NCBI GenBank assembly: GCA_016713675.1
Contig: JADJOS010000004.1
Span: 654,904 to 718,903 of the forward strand
From: Acidobacteriota bacterium
GTDB taxonomy: Bacteria > Acidobacteriota > Blastocatellia > Pyrinomonadales > Pyrinomonadaceae
Reading direction: 5' to 3'
Length of the DNA stretch: 64,000 bases
Under the pieces are notes generated by a model that was not told the DNA's origin, searched no databases, and worked only from the letters and a program-made list of their open reading frames with translations. Position numbers and translations under genes: made by a program. Numbering within the stretch: position 1 is the stretch's first letter; each line of letters begins with the position of its first letter. This document shows positions 8,773-17,421 of this stretch, piece by piece.

Positions 8773-11250
8773 CTAGTGTTCATCTCCAAGAGCACCTTCA
8801 TTGATATCCTGCAGATCGTCGTACGCCTTGGCAAGCACGGGACGCGCACGCGTTGAACCGTCCATTTCGCCGATGTAGCCCTCGCGGACCATGGCGTCGA
8901 GGATGGCGGCGGCTCGGCCGTAGCCGATGCGGAGATGGCGTTGGAGCAGCGATGTCGAGCCGCGTTTGGCTTGGACGACGCATTTGAGAGCGTCCATGAA
9001 CAGCGGATCGCGGCGGCCGGGCAGATCGCCGCTGTCGTCGAGTTCCTCTTCGGTCTTGGTGATGGTCGTGTCGTATTCCGGGCGGCCCTGAGCCTTGATA
9101 AACTCGACGACCTTTCCGATCTCGGCTTCGTCAACGTATGCTCCGTGAACGCGCGTCACATTCGAATTTCCCGGCGGCAAAAATAGCATATCGCCCTGTC
9201 CCAGCAAAGCCTCGGCACCGTTACCGTCGATGATCGTCCGAGAATCGACTTTCGACGACACGCGGAACGAAATGCGCGAAGGAAAATTCGCCTTGATCAA
9301 ACCAGTAATAACATCTACCGAAGGCCGCTGCGTCGCGAGCACCAGATGAATACCGACCGCACGCGCCATCTGGGCGAGCCGCGTGATCGATTCCTCGACC
9401 TCTTTGCCGCTGACCATCATCAGATCGGCGAGTTCGTCGATGATGATGACGATGTACGGCAGCTTGCGGTAAGGATCGCCGTTGTCGTCGAGCCGGCCTT
9501 CCTTGAGATATTCCTTGATCTTTTCGTTATAGCCGGCGATGTTGCGGACCGAATATCCGGCGAGGTCCTTGTACCGGCGTTCCATCTCGACAACGGCCCA
9601 ACGCAACGCGACGGCCGCTCGTTTCGGATCGGTAATGATCGGCGTCGAAAGATGCGGAATGTCAGCGTACAGGCCGAGTTCGAGTCGCTTCGGATCGACC
9701 ATTATGAACTTCACTTCGTCCGGTTTCGCCTTATATAGTATCGACATCACGAGCGTGTTCACGCCGACCGATTTACCCGCTCCCGTCGCACCGGCGATCA
9801 AAAGGTGCGGCATTTTGGCGAGATCGGCGACGTACTTCGCACCGTCGATCGTCTTCCCGAGTCCGAGCGTCAACAGCGAATCTGAGTCCTTAAATTTGGG
9901 CGACTCGATCACCTCGCGAAGGTAAATGACCTCGCGTTTCGGATTTGGCACCTCGATCCCGACAAACGCTTTGCCCGGAATGCGGTCAATACGAATTGAC
10001 GGGGCCTTCAGCGCAAGACAGAGATCGTCAACGAGGCCCGTAACGCGAGAATACTTAACACCTGCATCCGGCTTGAACTCGAACGTAGTCACTACTGGCC
10101 CCGGAGCGATATGCACGACCTTGCCGGGAACGTTGAACTCAGCCGTTTTTTGCGCCAGCAATGTTGCGACGCCTCGAAGTTCCGACTCCTTATGCGCGAT
10201 CGGTGCCTGGGCCTCGGTCAGGAGTTCGGACGTGGGCAGTTTGTAGTTGTCGTAATTCTGAGTAGAAACGATCTCGATCGATTCGATCTCATCGATCTCG
10301 TCATCCATCGAAGGCTCTTCCGGCAATTCGTCAGTTTCGGCCTTTACTTCGATTGGTATATCTTCGATCTCTGGATCGACAACCTTGACCGTTTCGTACG
10401 GGTCTTCGCGGCTGTCAATGGTCGGTATCGAATCGATCACCTCGTGCTCAAACAGAGGCGCCGAACGCCCCGCTGCTGCCGCCATCGCCTCGATCTCGCC
10501 AACTGAGATCGTCGGCGGGATCGTCTCGGGTTCCGCGATCCGCTGGCGTTTGCGCTTTTCGGCTCTAATTTGTGCAGCTGTCAATTGTCCGGCGTTCGCA
10601 TCGCGGCGTTTATCGCGCCAATCGTCGATCCGTATCCGCAGATTGTCCCATGCGACATCAAAATGGCTTAAAAATCCGGCGAGAGTGAAATTTGTGATCA
10701 GCAATATCGAACAAATAAATACGGCCAGCAACAGAATTCCCGCCCCGATCGACCCGATAAAATGCGCCGTGCCCTGAGCCGCCACCTCGCCGACGATCGC
10801 CCCGTAACCGCCCGCCAGCGTTATCAATCCTGACAACGAGACGGCAAAGAACACATAGCCCAAAACCCTAAAGACCCGTGGTATCAAGGTATCCGACTGA
10901 AAAACCCGCCACGCGATCAAAGCGATCAATATCGGAAAAAGATACGCCGTCCACCCGACCGCGTTGAACAAGACCGCCGCGATCGTCGCACCGACCACGC
11001 CGATCCAATTCCGGATCGGCCCCGAACTCGAGCTAACCGGCAGCCACGATCTGTCATCAGGGCTTCCCGTCACCAGGCACAAGAACACGAGCAACGCCAC
11101 CGCCGCCAGCACCACAGCAACAACATCGTTCCAATGCGAATGCTTCGGCTCCTTCTTGCCCCGCTTCTTAAGCAAAGTGGTGCCGTCCGCCAGACAAAAA
11201 TTAATGTCGTCGTCCTGATACGTCTCTTTACATGTCGGGCAAACTTTCAT
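8773..11250 (-). CDS. ftsK: FtsK/SpoIIIE DNA translocase with N-terminal zinc ribbon
   Basis: FtsK pumps chromosomal DNA through the closing septum. Visible in order: a Cys-x2-Cys...Cys ribbon at residues 4-19, four to five membrane helices (about 42-195), an acidic linker (about 240-350), the FtsK motor with Walker A Gly-Ala-Thr-Gly-Ala-Gly-Lys-Ser (487-494) and Walker B Ile-Ile-Ile-Asp-Glu (about 602-606), and a C-terminal gamma winged helix (about 755-820). The zinc-ribbon-like N-terminus (third position Cys at 19, fourth ligand unclear) is not part of canonical FtsK. Length 825 is normal. It precedes prfB in reverse order, separated by a GACGAGTGA-type repeat. Confidence 0.95.
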   Translation of the reverse strand: MKVCPTCKETYQDDDINFCLADGTTLLKKRGKKEPKHSHWNDVVAVVLAAVALLVFLCLVTGSPDDRSWLPVSSSSGPIRNWIGVVGATIAAVLFNAVGWTAYLFPILIALIAWRVFQSDTLIPRVFRVLGYVFFAVSLSGLITLAGGYGAIVGEVAAQGTAHFIGSIGAGILLLAVFICSILLITNFTLAGFLSHFDVAWDNLRIRIDDWRDKRRDANAGQLTAAQIRAEKRKRQRIAEPETIPPTISVGEIEAMAAAAGRSAPLFEHEVIDSIPTIDSREDPYETVKVVDPEIEDIPIEVKAETDELPEEPSMDDEIDEIESIEIVSTQNYDNYKLPTSELLTEAQAPIAHKESELRGVATLLAQKTAEFNVPGKVVHIAPGPVVTTFEFKPDAGVKYSRVTGLVDDLCLALKAPSIRIDRIPGKAFVGIEVPNPKREVIYLREVIESPKFKDSDSLLTLGLGKTIDGAKYVADLAKMPHLLIAGATGAGKSVGVNTLVMSILYKAKPDEVKFIMVDPKRLELGLYADIPHLSTPIITDPKRAAVALRWAVVEMERRYKDLAGYSVRNIAGYNEKIKEYLKEGRLDDNGDPYRKLPYIVIIIDELADLMMVSGKEVEESITRLAQMARAVGIHLVLATQRPSVDVITGLIKANFPSRISFRVSSKVDSRTIIDGNGAEALLGQGDMLFLPPGNSNVTRVHGAYVDEAEIGKVVEFIKAQGRPEYDTTITKTEEELDDSGDLPGRRDPLFMDALKCVVQAKRGSTSLLQRHLRIGYGRAAAILDAMVREGYIGEMDGSTRARPVLAKAYDDLQDINEGALGDEH

Positions 11251-11253
11251 TGC

Positions 11254-11330
11254 TTGTTAGGGACGAGTGATGAGGGATCAGGTGCGAGGGCTTTTCTCTT
11301 GTCCCTCGGCACTCGTCCCTTATCCCTGTT
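11254..11330. repeat. GACGAGTGA/CACTCGTCC inverted repeat between prfB and ftsK
   Basis: The gap has AGGGACGAGTGATGAGGGA facing TCGGCACTCGTCCCTTATC, an imperfect hairpin. Related sequence recurs at 61890-61945 and, inside a coding region, at about 23955-23986. It overlaps the last codons of prfB. Confidence 0.45.
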
Positions 11331-12417
11331 TCTTAAACACCAAAAAATCTTTTATAAACTCGTCAATATCACCATCCAATACAACTTCAACGTCGGTTCG
11401 TTCAAATTTTGTCCGCGTGTCTTTGACCAGCTTGTAAGGGTGCAGTACGTAATTGCGTATCTGCGAACCGAACGCGATGTCCTGTTTGGTCGCCTCGAGC
11501 TCCGACGCCGACTCGCGGCGTTTTTCTAATTCCAACTCGTATAATTTCGACCGCAGCACATTCATCGCAACCGTTTTATTTTGCAGCTGCGAACGCTGAT
11601 TCTGACATGTTACAACAATATTGGTCGGAATATGCGTGATTCTCACGGCAGAATCGGTAACATTTACATGCTGGCCGCCCGCACCGGACGAACGATAGGT
11701 GTCGATTCGCAGGTCTTTGTCCTCGATGTTGACCTCGATATTTTCGTCGATCTCAGGGGACACAAACAGCGAAGCAAACGAAGTCTCACGGCTTCCACCA
11801 GAATTGAACGGCGAAATACGAACTAATCGATGCACGCCAGCCTCAGCCGAAAGCAGCCCGTAAGCATATTCGCCCTCAACACGAAACGTCGCTGATTTGA
11901 TGCCAGCCTCAGACCCCGATTGCTCGTCCAAAACCTCGGCCTTAAACCCGCGTTTTTCACACCAGCGCAGATACATACGCAGCAGCATCTGTGCAAAATC
12001 CTGCGCGTCCGTCCCGCCCGCACCGGCCTGAATCGAACAGATCGCGTTGTTCACGTCAGTCTCGCCCGACAGCAAACTCTCGATCTCAGCCGCATCGACC
12101 TGCTTCTCTAGCCCGTCGATCAGCTTGACCAACTCGATCGCCGAATCCGGATCCTCAGCCGCAAACTCGAACAGCACCTCGGCATCCGAAACACCCGTCT
12201 CAAACCCGGCCTGCTGTTTAAGGCGCGCTCGATCCGCGACCGCTGCTGCACGACCTTTTGCGCCCGTTCCTGGTCATCCCAAAAACCCGGCTCCGAGATC
12301 AATTTTTCCGATTCCGCTAGTTCTTTCTCTTTGGCAGGCGCGTCAAAGAAACCTCCCAAGTTGGGTAACTTTATCTTTGATCGTGTCGAATTTTGTCTGT
12401 AGTTCTGTGAGTTCCAT
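11320..12417 (-). CDS. prfB: Peptide chain release factor 2, programmed +1 frameshift
   Basis: RF2 reads UAA and UGA stops. The gene starts at the ATG at 12417; after 24 codons the frame meets TGA (12345-12343) inside the classical autoregulatory site, and a +1 shift continues into Asp-Ala-Pro-Ala-Lys. The main body has Ala-Gly-Ala-Gly-Gly-Thr-Asp-Ala-Gln-Asp and the GGQ loop Ser-Gly-Ala-Gly-Gly-Gln-His; the tripeptide region corresponds to RF2. A second frame change near 12218 (after Ile-Glu-Arg-Ala-Leu, before Gln-Gln-Ala-Gly-Phe-Glu) needs one missing base or a -1 slip; the local heptamer is C-TTA-AAC. Total length (1098 bases) is consistent with one +1 and one -1 event. The first shift is certain biology, the second is probably an indel. 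Confidence 0.93.
12342..12357 (-). promoter_or_regulatory. prfB: prfB programmed +1 frameshift site
   Basis: On the minus strand the order is GGGAGG (12357-12352, internal Shine-Dalgarno), TTT, CTT (12348-12346), TGA (12345-12343), C. This matches the E. coli arrangement of an SD-like element three bases before CTT-TGA-C. Low RF2 activity stalls the ribosome at UGA and favours the +1 shift, giving autoregulation. Confidence 0.95.
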
Positions 12418-12419
12418 TT

Positions 12420-12520
12420 CTTAATTCTTCTCTGCGAGTCTTGATTCTTCTTTGCGTCCTTTGCGTCTTCCTTTGCAATCTTTGCGTTAAACTTTTTCTC
12501 CACGCAGAGACCGCTGAGAT
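12420..12520. repeat. GCAAAGGACGCAAAG-type low-complexity repeat
   Basis: The prfB-lnt gap consists of GCAAAG/GACGCAAAG units on the minus strand, partly mirrored by CGCAGAGACCGCTGAG-like sequence. It looks like one of the short repeat families scattered between genes here. Only a weak GAAG precedes the prfB ATG. Confidence 0.4.
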
Positions 12521-14098
12521 TTACGCCGAGATCGCAGAGTCGCCGCGACGCCGAAAGCTAAATCCCAACATTCCCAACGTCAAAATCGTACTCAACCACG
12601 CAAACCAATCACCGTATCGTACGTAGAATGTCTGTCCGCCGTCGGATTTGGCGACCGACCAAACGCGTGTGCCTTCCGTATATGAAGGCAGCGGATCGAG
12701 GACCTGGCCGCGTTCGTTGATGTAGGCGGTGATGCCGACGTTGGTGACGCGGAGGACCGGACGGTTTGTCTCGACGGCGCGGAATACGGCGTTTGCGAGA
12801 TGCTGCCGCAGGACCGGCGTCGGGCCAAGGTAGCCGTCGTTGGTCATTTCAATCAGGACATCGGCTCCGTCCTGAACATAACGCCGCGAGAGTGCTCCGA
12901 AATGCGATTCAAAGCAGATCATCACGCCCGCCTTGGCGTCACCAACCGGCAAAATATCGTATTCGCGTCCGTACGAAAAATTACCGACAAAACCCGGTAC
13001 GATTCCCTCTAAAAACGAAGGCACCGCCTCGCCAAAGGGCAGAAGGAAGATTTTATCATACTGCGACACCTCTCTGCCCTCGGGCCCCACCATCACCGCC
13101 GAATTAAAATACTTCCCATTCGTCGCGTCCGGCTCAGCCGAATTGAACAACACACTCACATTATTCCGCCGTGCAAAATCGTTTATAAACTTCTGAAACT
13201 CCCGGTCGTCCTCATACATGAAATTCATCGGCGATTCGGGCAGAATGACGAGCGTCGGTCGTTCGTTGTTCGTTGTTGGCTGCTCTGACGTTATCAGTTT
13301 TTCCTTATCAGTTATCCGCTGTACCGCAAGCTTTCTCGATCTGAGCCAGATCAACTGATGCGCCCCATTCCTGATAATCAAGCCCACTCATCGGGACGTT
13401 TGGTTGAATGGCGACAACTTTGGCGACTTCGGCGGATTTTGTCGATGATCGCCATTGTTTGAAGAGGAAATGTACAGCTCGTAAACCACCAATGGCGGCC
13501 AAGCAAAACAAAAGATGGCAACCCATGCCAAAAACCCTCTTCGATTCGCATTAAATAAACAGATAGCAAAGACTTGCGAGATAGCGGAACTCATCATAAC
13601 AAGAAGAATCCGACCGATGCTAGGGATAGACCGTAAAAGGCTTAGGGATAATCGTCGACTCGGGAAAAATGCCTGCGAATACCCAATCGCATTCCAATTA
13701 TTTCCCGTCACCCAATACCGCAAGAACTCGGTGAACACCCAAACAAACGGAGCCGCGAGGAATGCCCATGAGCCAAACTTTCGCAGCAGCACCGACAAAA
13801 TCCCCGCAAACAATGCAGGAAACACTCCGACGATGAGCGCGACAAAGACCATGCCCGAATACGCCAGCCACGGCGGAAAGTGCGCGTAGTTGATCGGAGC
13901 AAACGTCAGCCACCAGCACGTGCCGAAAAAGAAGACCGCACCAAACAACCAGCCCGTCACAAACGACCGCACAACCGATTCCTTTTCCCGCTCCACCGCC
14001 CACATCAGCGGCACAAGCGCGAACCACGCGAGGAACCAGTATTCGAAATCGGGAAACGCCAGGATCAACAACACCGCCGCCAGCACAGCCAGCAAAGC
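12521..14098 (-). CDS. lnt: Apolipoprotein N-acyltransferase (frameshifted)
   Basis: Lnt adds the third acyl chain to lipoproteins in the inner membrane. The N-terminal part (14098 to about 13460) encodes the membrane helices and the segment Gly-Tyr-Ser-Gln-Ala-Phe typical of Lnt. A frame change near 13460 leads to Val-Ala-Ile-Gln-Pro-Asn-Val, and another near 13320 to the nitrilase domain, where the Glu-Lys-Cys triad is intact (Leu-Pro-Glu-Ser, Tyr-Asp-Lys-Ile, Ile-Cys-Phe-Glu). Between the second and third parts sits repeat-like DNA (GATAAGGAAAAACTGATAAC and AACAACGAACAACGAACG) that is not in ordinary Lnt. The start is uncertain: only TTG codons are available in this frame. Either two sequence errors or a real lesion caused by repeat insertion. 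Confidence 0.85.
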
Positions 14099-14465
14099 AT
14101 TCTGCCAAGACGGAAATATCCGTCACAAACCGCAAACGCCATTCCGATCATTCTAACAGGATTTTCAACTTCCCGCCCTTTCTTCTTATCTTGGCCCCTT
14201 TAATGATAGCTTCTGGGGTGACTCAGCGACAGAAATCCCATCCAATCACGACCGGCAATCAACCAAAATGAACGAGTCCCGACCCAATGTACAATTTCCG
14301 TCATCTTCGAGTGACAAATTCTGTCAATCTGTCACATTGCGTGATCGATTTTCGGTCACTCTGCACGAATATTTCGGACAATTCAACGACGGACCAAACA
14401 GTTCAAAATGAACGAAAATCGTCTTTGCTGATATATCGATAAATACAGGGGTTTAAACGAAGGAA
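14099..14465. other. Intergenic region upstream of lnt, no gene seen
   Basis: No convincing reading frame. The segment near 14310-14340 holds two GTGACA/TGTCAC half-sites (TGACAAATTCTGTCAATCTGTCAC), and the phrase CAAAATGAACGA occurs twice (about 14265 and 14406). These could be regulatory sites for lnt or for a transcript to the right, but nothing decides it. Confidence 0.3.
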
Positions 14466-14489
14466 AGCCCGGCCATTTCTGGTCGGGCT
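14466..14489. terminator. GC-rich hairpin, possible terminator
   Basis: AGCCCGGCCA and TGGTCGGGCT form a 10-bp stem (one G-T pair) with loop TTTC. T-rich sequence follows on the minus strand (CTTTCCTTCG), so it could end a minus-strand transcript from the 14.5-14.67 kb segment. Confidence 0.4.
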
Positions 14490-14673
14490 CTAAAGGAAGG
14501 ACAACTGAAGGAACGCTCGGAAGGTGTACGAGCACAGTGGCAAACAGCGCTCGGAGTAGTGATGGCGGCGGGGTCTTGATCTAGGACCAAGCTGGCCGCA
14601 GTACCCTATTGCACGTAGCGTGCCACGGAGTGACGTCAAAGTTAAAGCTCACACCCCGAAGGGAAAGAAAATG
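14490..14673. other. Structured-looking intergenic segment, possibly an RNA
   Basis: About 180 bases between two hairpins with no sizeable reading frame. It contains many small complementary pairs, such as CTCG...CGAG, CTTG...CAAG and the AAGGAAGG/AAGGAACG purine runs. A small RNA on either strand is conceivable, but I match it to no known family (RNase P, tmRNA and 6S cores are not recognisable). Confidence 0.2.
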
Positions 14674-14696
14674 AAAAAAGCCCGTAAATACGGGCT
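14674..14696 (-). terminator. Terminator of the FlgO/TPR gene
   Basis: AGCCCGT and ACGGGCT form a 7-bp stem around AAAT, followed on the minus strand by six T. It lies 81 bases beyond the stop of the minus-strand TPR gene at 14778. Confidence 0.8.
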
Positions 14697-14777
14697 AATT
14701 CATCAAAAAAATATTTGGAATAACTAATGCCTTACAACTTGGAGCCTTAAACTCTGGACACTCGACTCCCATTTGCA

Positions 14778-16562
14778 CTATTTCGAACATCGATCTGACA
14801 ACCTTTGTAACGCTATCACGTCCTGATTCTCCCCATTGATCTCCTTTGCCGATGCTGCGTAATTCTTTGCCTGTAAGCAATCGCCCTTTTCGACATAGAT
14901 CTTGCCGAGGCTGACGTGGGCATCGACCAGACGGTTATCCCAAAACACCGACGTTTTAAATGACGAGATCGCCTGTTCGATGTCTCCTCGCCGCAGATGG
15001 ATCTTTCCTAGCAGCAAATAGCTCTCGGCGGACATAGGTTCGCTCGCCAGCACCCGGCGGAGCGTCGCCATTGCTTCGTCGTCGTTGCCGTTCTTGACCT
15101 GCGTACGTGCCTGTGCGAGCAGGCTGTCGGTTTCGCTCATCTGTGCGGCCGTCGTCGAAGCTCCCTGCCGACGGCTGAGCACGACCGCCACAAAGTCCTT
15201 TCTCAGCGGCTGCTGGACACGCAGATTCAGCTCAGCGATCGACTTCGACCGCTGCCATTCCTTTTCGAGATTGGCGTAACGGTTGTTCGTCGTCAGATAT
15301 TTGCGTGCCTCGTTGTCGATCTGTACGGCAAGCGGATCTTTGAGAATTTCGAGGGTCTTGGCCAGCAGATAATACGCATCGCCGTCACGCGGGCTGGCGG
15401 CGATGGCGTTTCTGAGCTGGCCGCAGCCTCGCCGTAATTCTCGCTCAAAAACAGCGTGGCTCCGTAATTGAATCGAATATTCGCATCATCGGGTGCGGAC
15501 TCAGACGCTTTTCTCAAGAGCCCTATTCCCTCGGTCAACAATGCCGCTGCCTTTGCCGGATTTTTCTTTTCCGAACGCGATGCCGCAACCGCGATCGCGC
15601 CCAACGCGTTGTACACGCTCGTCAGCTTCAGGTCGTCCGCTAACGGCCGAAGCGTCGCCAGGGCCGATTCAAAATTGCCCTGCTGCCACTGTATCAGCCC
15701 GATATAGAACGAGGCCTCGGCAAAGGTTTCGTCGTTACACGACCGCCTTGCTCTCAGCCTTGGCCTTGTCGACGCATTGCTGATGAGCGTTGATGACGCG
15801 TTCAAATGAGTCGATCGACTCATTGAATTTCCGCTGATTTAGGTATATGTGCCCGAGTTCGAGTGCCGCATCAGAGTAGATGGCGTCGGGCGTCGCTTCG
15901 GCAAAGAGCCGTAAGGCGTTCTTGAAATAATTCTCGCGGGCCTCCATCGCCGGCGTCAACAGGCCTTTGATATATGCCTCGAACGCACGCCCCGGCACTT
16001 TGGTCGCCATCGTCACGAGATCGTTCTGCGAGAACGCAAGCGATTTGTCGCGTTGATACAATATCTGATACGCGACCTGACCCTGTATCGTCTGCAAATT
16101 GCCGAGCGCGTCGCCCACACTGATGTCACGCGTGATCCGGCGGCCGTCTGCCAACTCTTCGTTCATAAAACGGCCCTCGTTCACACGAACGATCTTTGCC
16201 GTCACATTTATCGTCGCCGCCGTTTCGCCCTGGGCAGGAATGATGTTGTATTTGCCGGCGATCAGGATAGTGGCATTGCTCTCGCGCGCGAGCTTAAGCG
16301 AGGTCGCAAGGCTCGGCAGATTGGTTAGCGGTATCCGCAATCTCTGCTGTATCAGTTTGCGCTCTTCGTTCGAGACAACATTTAACGCCGGAATGCGCAG
16401 CAGATCCGATAGCGAGTCGGCAAAACTCTCGCCGACCCAATTGAATTCGGCCTTTTGCGTCGTGTTCTCAAACGGCAAGACCATCACCGTATCGGTCTGT
16501 GCGAAAGCAGCAAATGCGGCAAATAATGTGATGGCAAATATGATCGCGGATCGTTTTAGCAT
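14778..16562 (-). CDS. Secreted FlgO/CsgG-like and TPR protein (frameshifted)
   Basis: A signal peptide ending Ala-Phe-Ala-Gln is followed by a domain starting Val-Met-Val-Leu-Pro-Phe-Glu-Asn (about residues 25-170), as in FlgO/TolB-N-like modules that precede TPRs. The remainder (about 190-595) is tetratricopeptide repeats with the usual Tyr-x-Leu-Gly and Ala-x-x-x-Tyr patterns. The gene is split by two frame changes: near 15740 (after Glu-Ser-Lys-Ala-Val, before Asn-Asp-Glu-Thr-Phe-Ala) and near 15415 (after Glu-Asn-Tyr-Gly-Glu-Ala). They compensate, so total length stays a multiple of three, which fits two sequencing errors. A periplasmic protein-interaction role is likely. It is followed by a terminator. 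Confidence 0.75.
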
Positions 16563-16646
16563 TTATATCCCCTAAACTAAAAAATTCGCTTCGGGTAGAA
16601 GCGAATTTTCGTATATGTCTTATGATGCAAAACCTATCAATAAAGA

Positions 16647-16721
16647 TGGTATCCGGTACGGGATTTGAACCCGTGTTGCCGCCGTGAAAGGGCGGTGTCC
16701 TAACCCCTAGACGAACCGGAC
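16647..16721 (-). tRNA. tRNA-Glu(TTC)
   Basis: The minus strand folds as a cloverleaf: acceptor GTCCGGT/ACCGGAT, anticodon loop CTTTCAC with anticodon TTC, T arm ACGGG-TTCAAAT-CCCGT, discriminator A and an encoded CCA (16649-16647). It has the short variable loop and D arm of tRNA-Glu. It stands alone between the TPR gene and polA. Confidence 0.97.
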
Positions 16722-16923
16722 ACAACAGATCGCCCATCAAAAGGCGAACGATAAGATTACCGCACGAGCGAAATGCTGTCAAAGGCGCTCGATAAAGTAG
16801 TCGAAGATTGTTCAACTCGGCATCGATTGGCTGAAACAGGCAGCAGGCAGTATTCTGGTCTTTTGATCCAAGTCAGCTGTTCCTATTAACGACCGCAAGC
16901 GGTTCAACATTCCTGACGAGGGC

Positions 16924-17400
16924 ATGACCATTTTCCGGCCGCCCCGGCACATACCGCCCGCAAGGCTCGGAGTCGGCATCGAGGTATTCGAGCACGGCAA
17001 AACTGCGATCCGCGAATGGAAAATGTTCGACCTCGGTTGGGTCGAATTGATAAGCAGCGACATACCTATCGAAACAGGACAAACCGTGGCTATTCTCGTC
17101 AGTCACTACGGATTTTATTCGCTCAATGCCGCTCGGATCGTTTATACGATCAACGAACCGAACAAATTTGGATTTGCATACGGCACGCTGACCGAACACG
17201 GCGAGATCGGCGAAGAGCGATTTTCCGTCGAATATAACGCCGATTCCGACGAAGTCTGGTACGACATTTTCGCTTTTTCCCGTCCCGCGGCGTTACTCGC
17301 CAAGATCGGCTATCCGATCAGCCGTTCGCTCCAAAAGGCCTTTGCTCAAGATTCAAAAATGGCTATGCAAAGAGCCGTCAGCCAGGCCAAGAATTCGTGA
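16924..17400 (+). CDS. DUF1990-like protein
   Basis: 158 residues resembling DUF1990: an N-terminal Leu-Gly-Val-Gly-Ile-Glu-Val-Phe-Glu with Ile-Arg-Glu-Trp-Lys-Met, then Gly-Gln-Thr-Val-Ala-Ile-Leu, Ile-Val-Tyr-Thr-Ile-Asn-Glu and Phe-Gly-Phe-Ala-Tyr-Gly-Thr-Leu-Thr-x-His, ending with a Phe-Ser-Arg-Pro helix. Family members usually have a further 20-30 residues upstream; the frame is open back to a TGA near 16863 but offers no good start, so the N-terminus may be truncated or the start non-standard. No function is established for the family. It lies 21 bases before polA and could share its transcript. Confidence 0.65.
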   Translation: MTIFRPPRHIPPARLGVGIEVFEHGKTAIREWKMFDLGWVELISSDIPIETGQTVAILVSHYGFYSLNAARIVYTINEPNKFGFAYGTLTEHGEIGEERFSVEYNADSDEVWYDIFAFSRPAALLAKIGYPISRSLQKAFAQDSKMAMQRAVSQAKNS

Positions 17401-17421
17401 TTTCGTGGTAAAGTCGTTTAA

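Noticed and set aside
12120..12503. Independent protein upstream of prfB starting at 12503
   Set aside because: The residues ahead of the frameshift site in that frame are intergenic repeat translation; RF2 starts at 12417 in another frame.
14695..14880. 61-codon minus-strand frame overlapping the TPR gene end
   Set aside because: It spans the TPR terminator and has no ribosome site or family.
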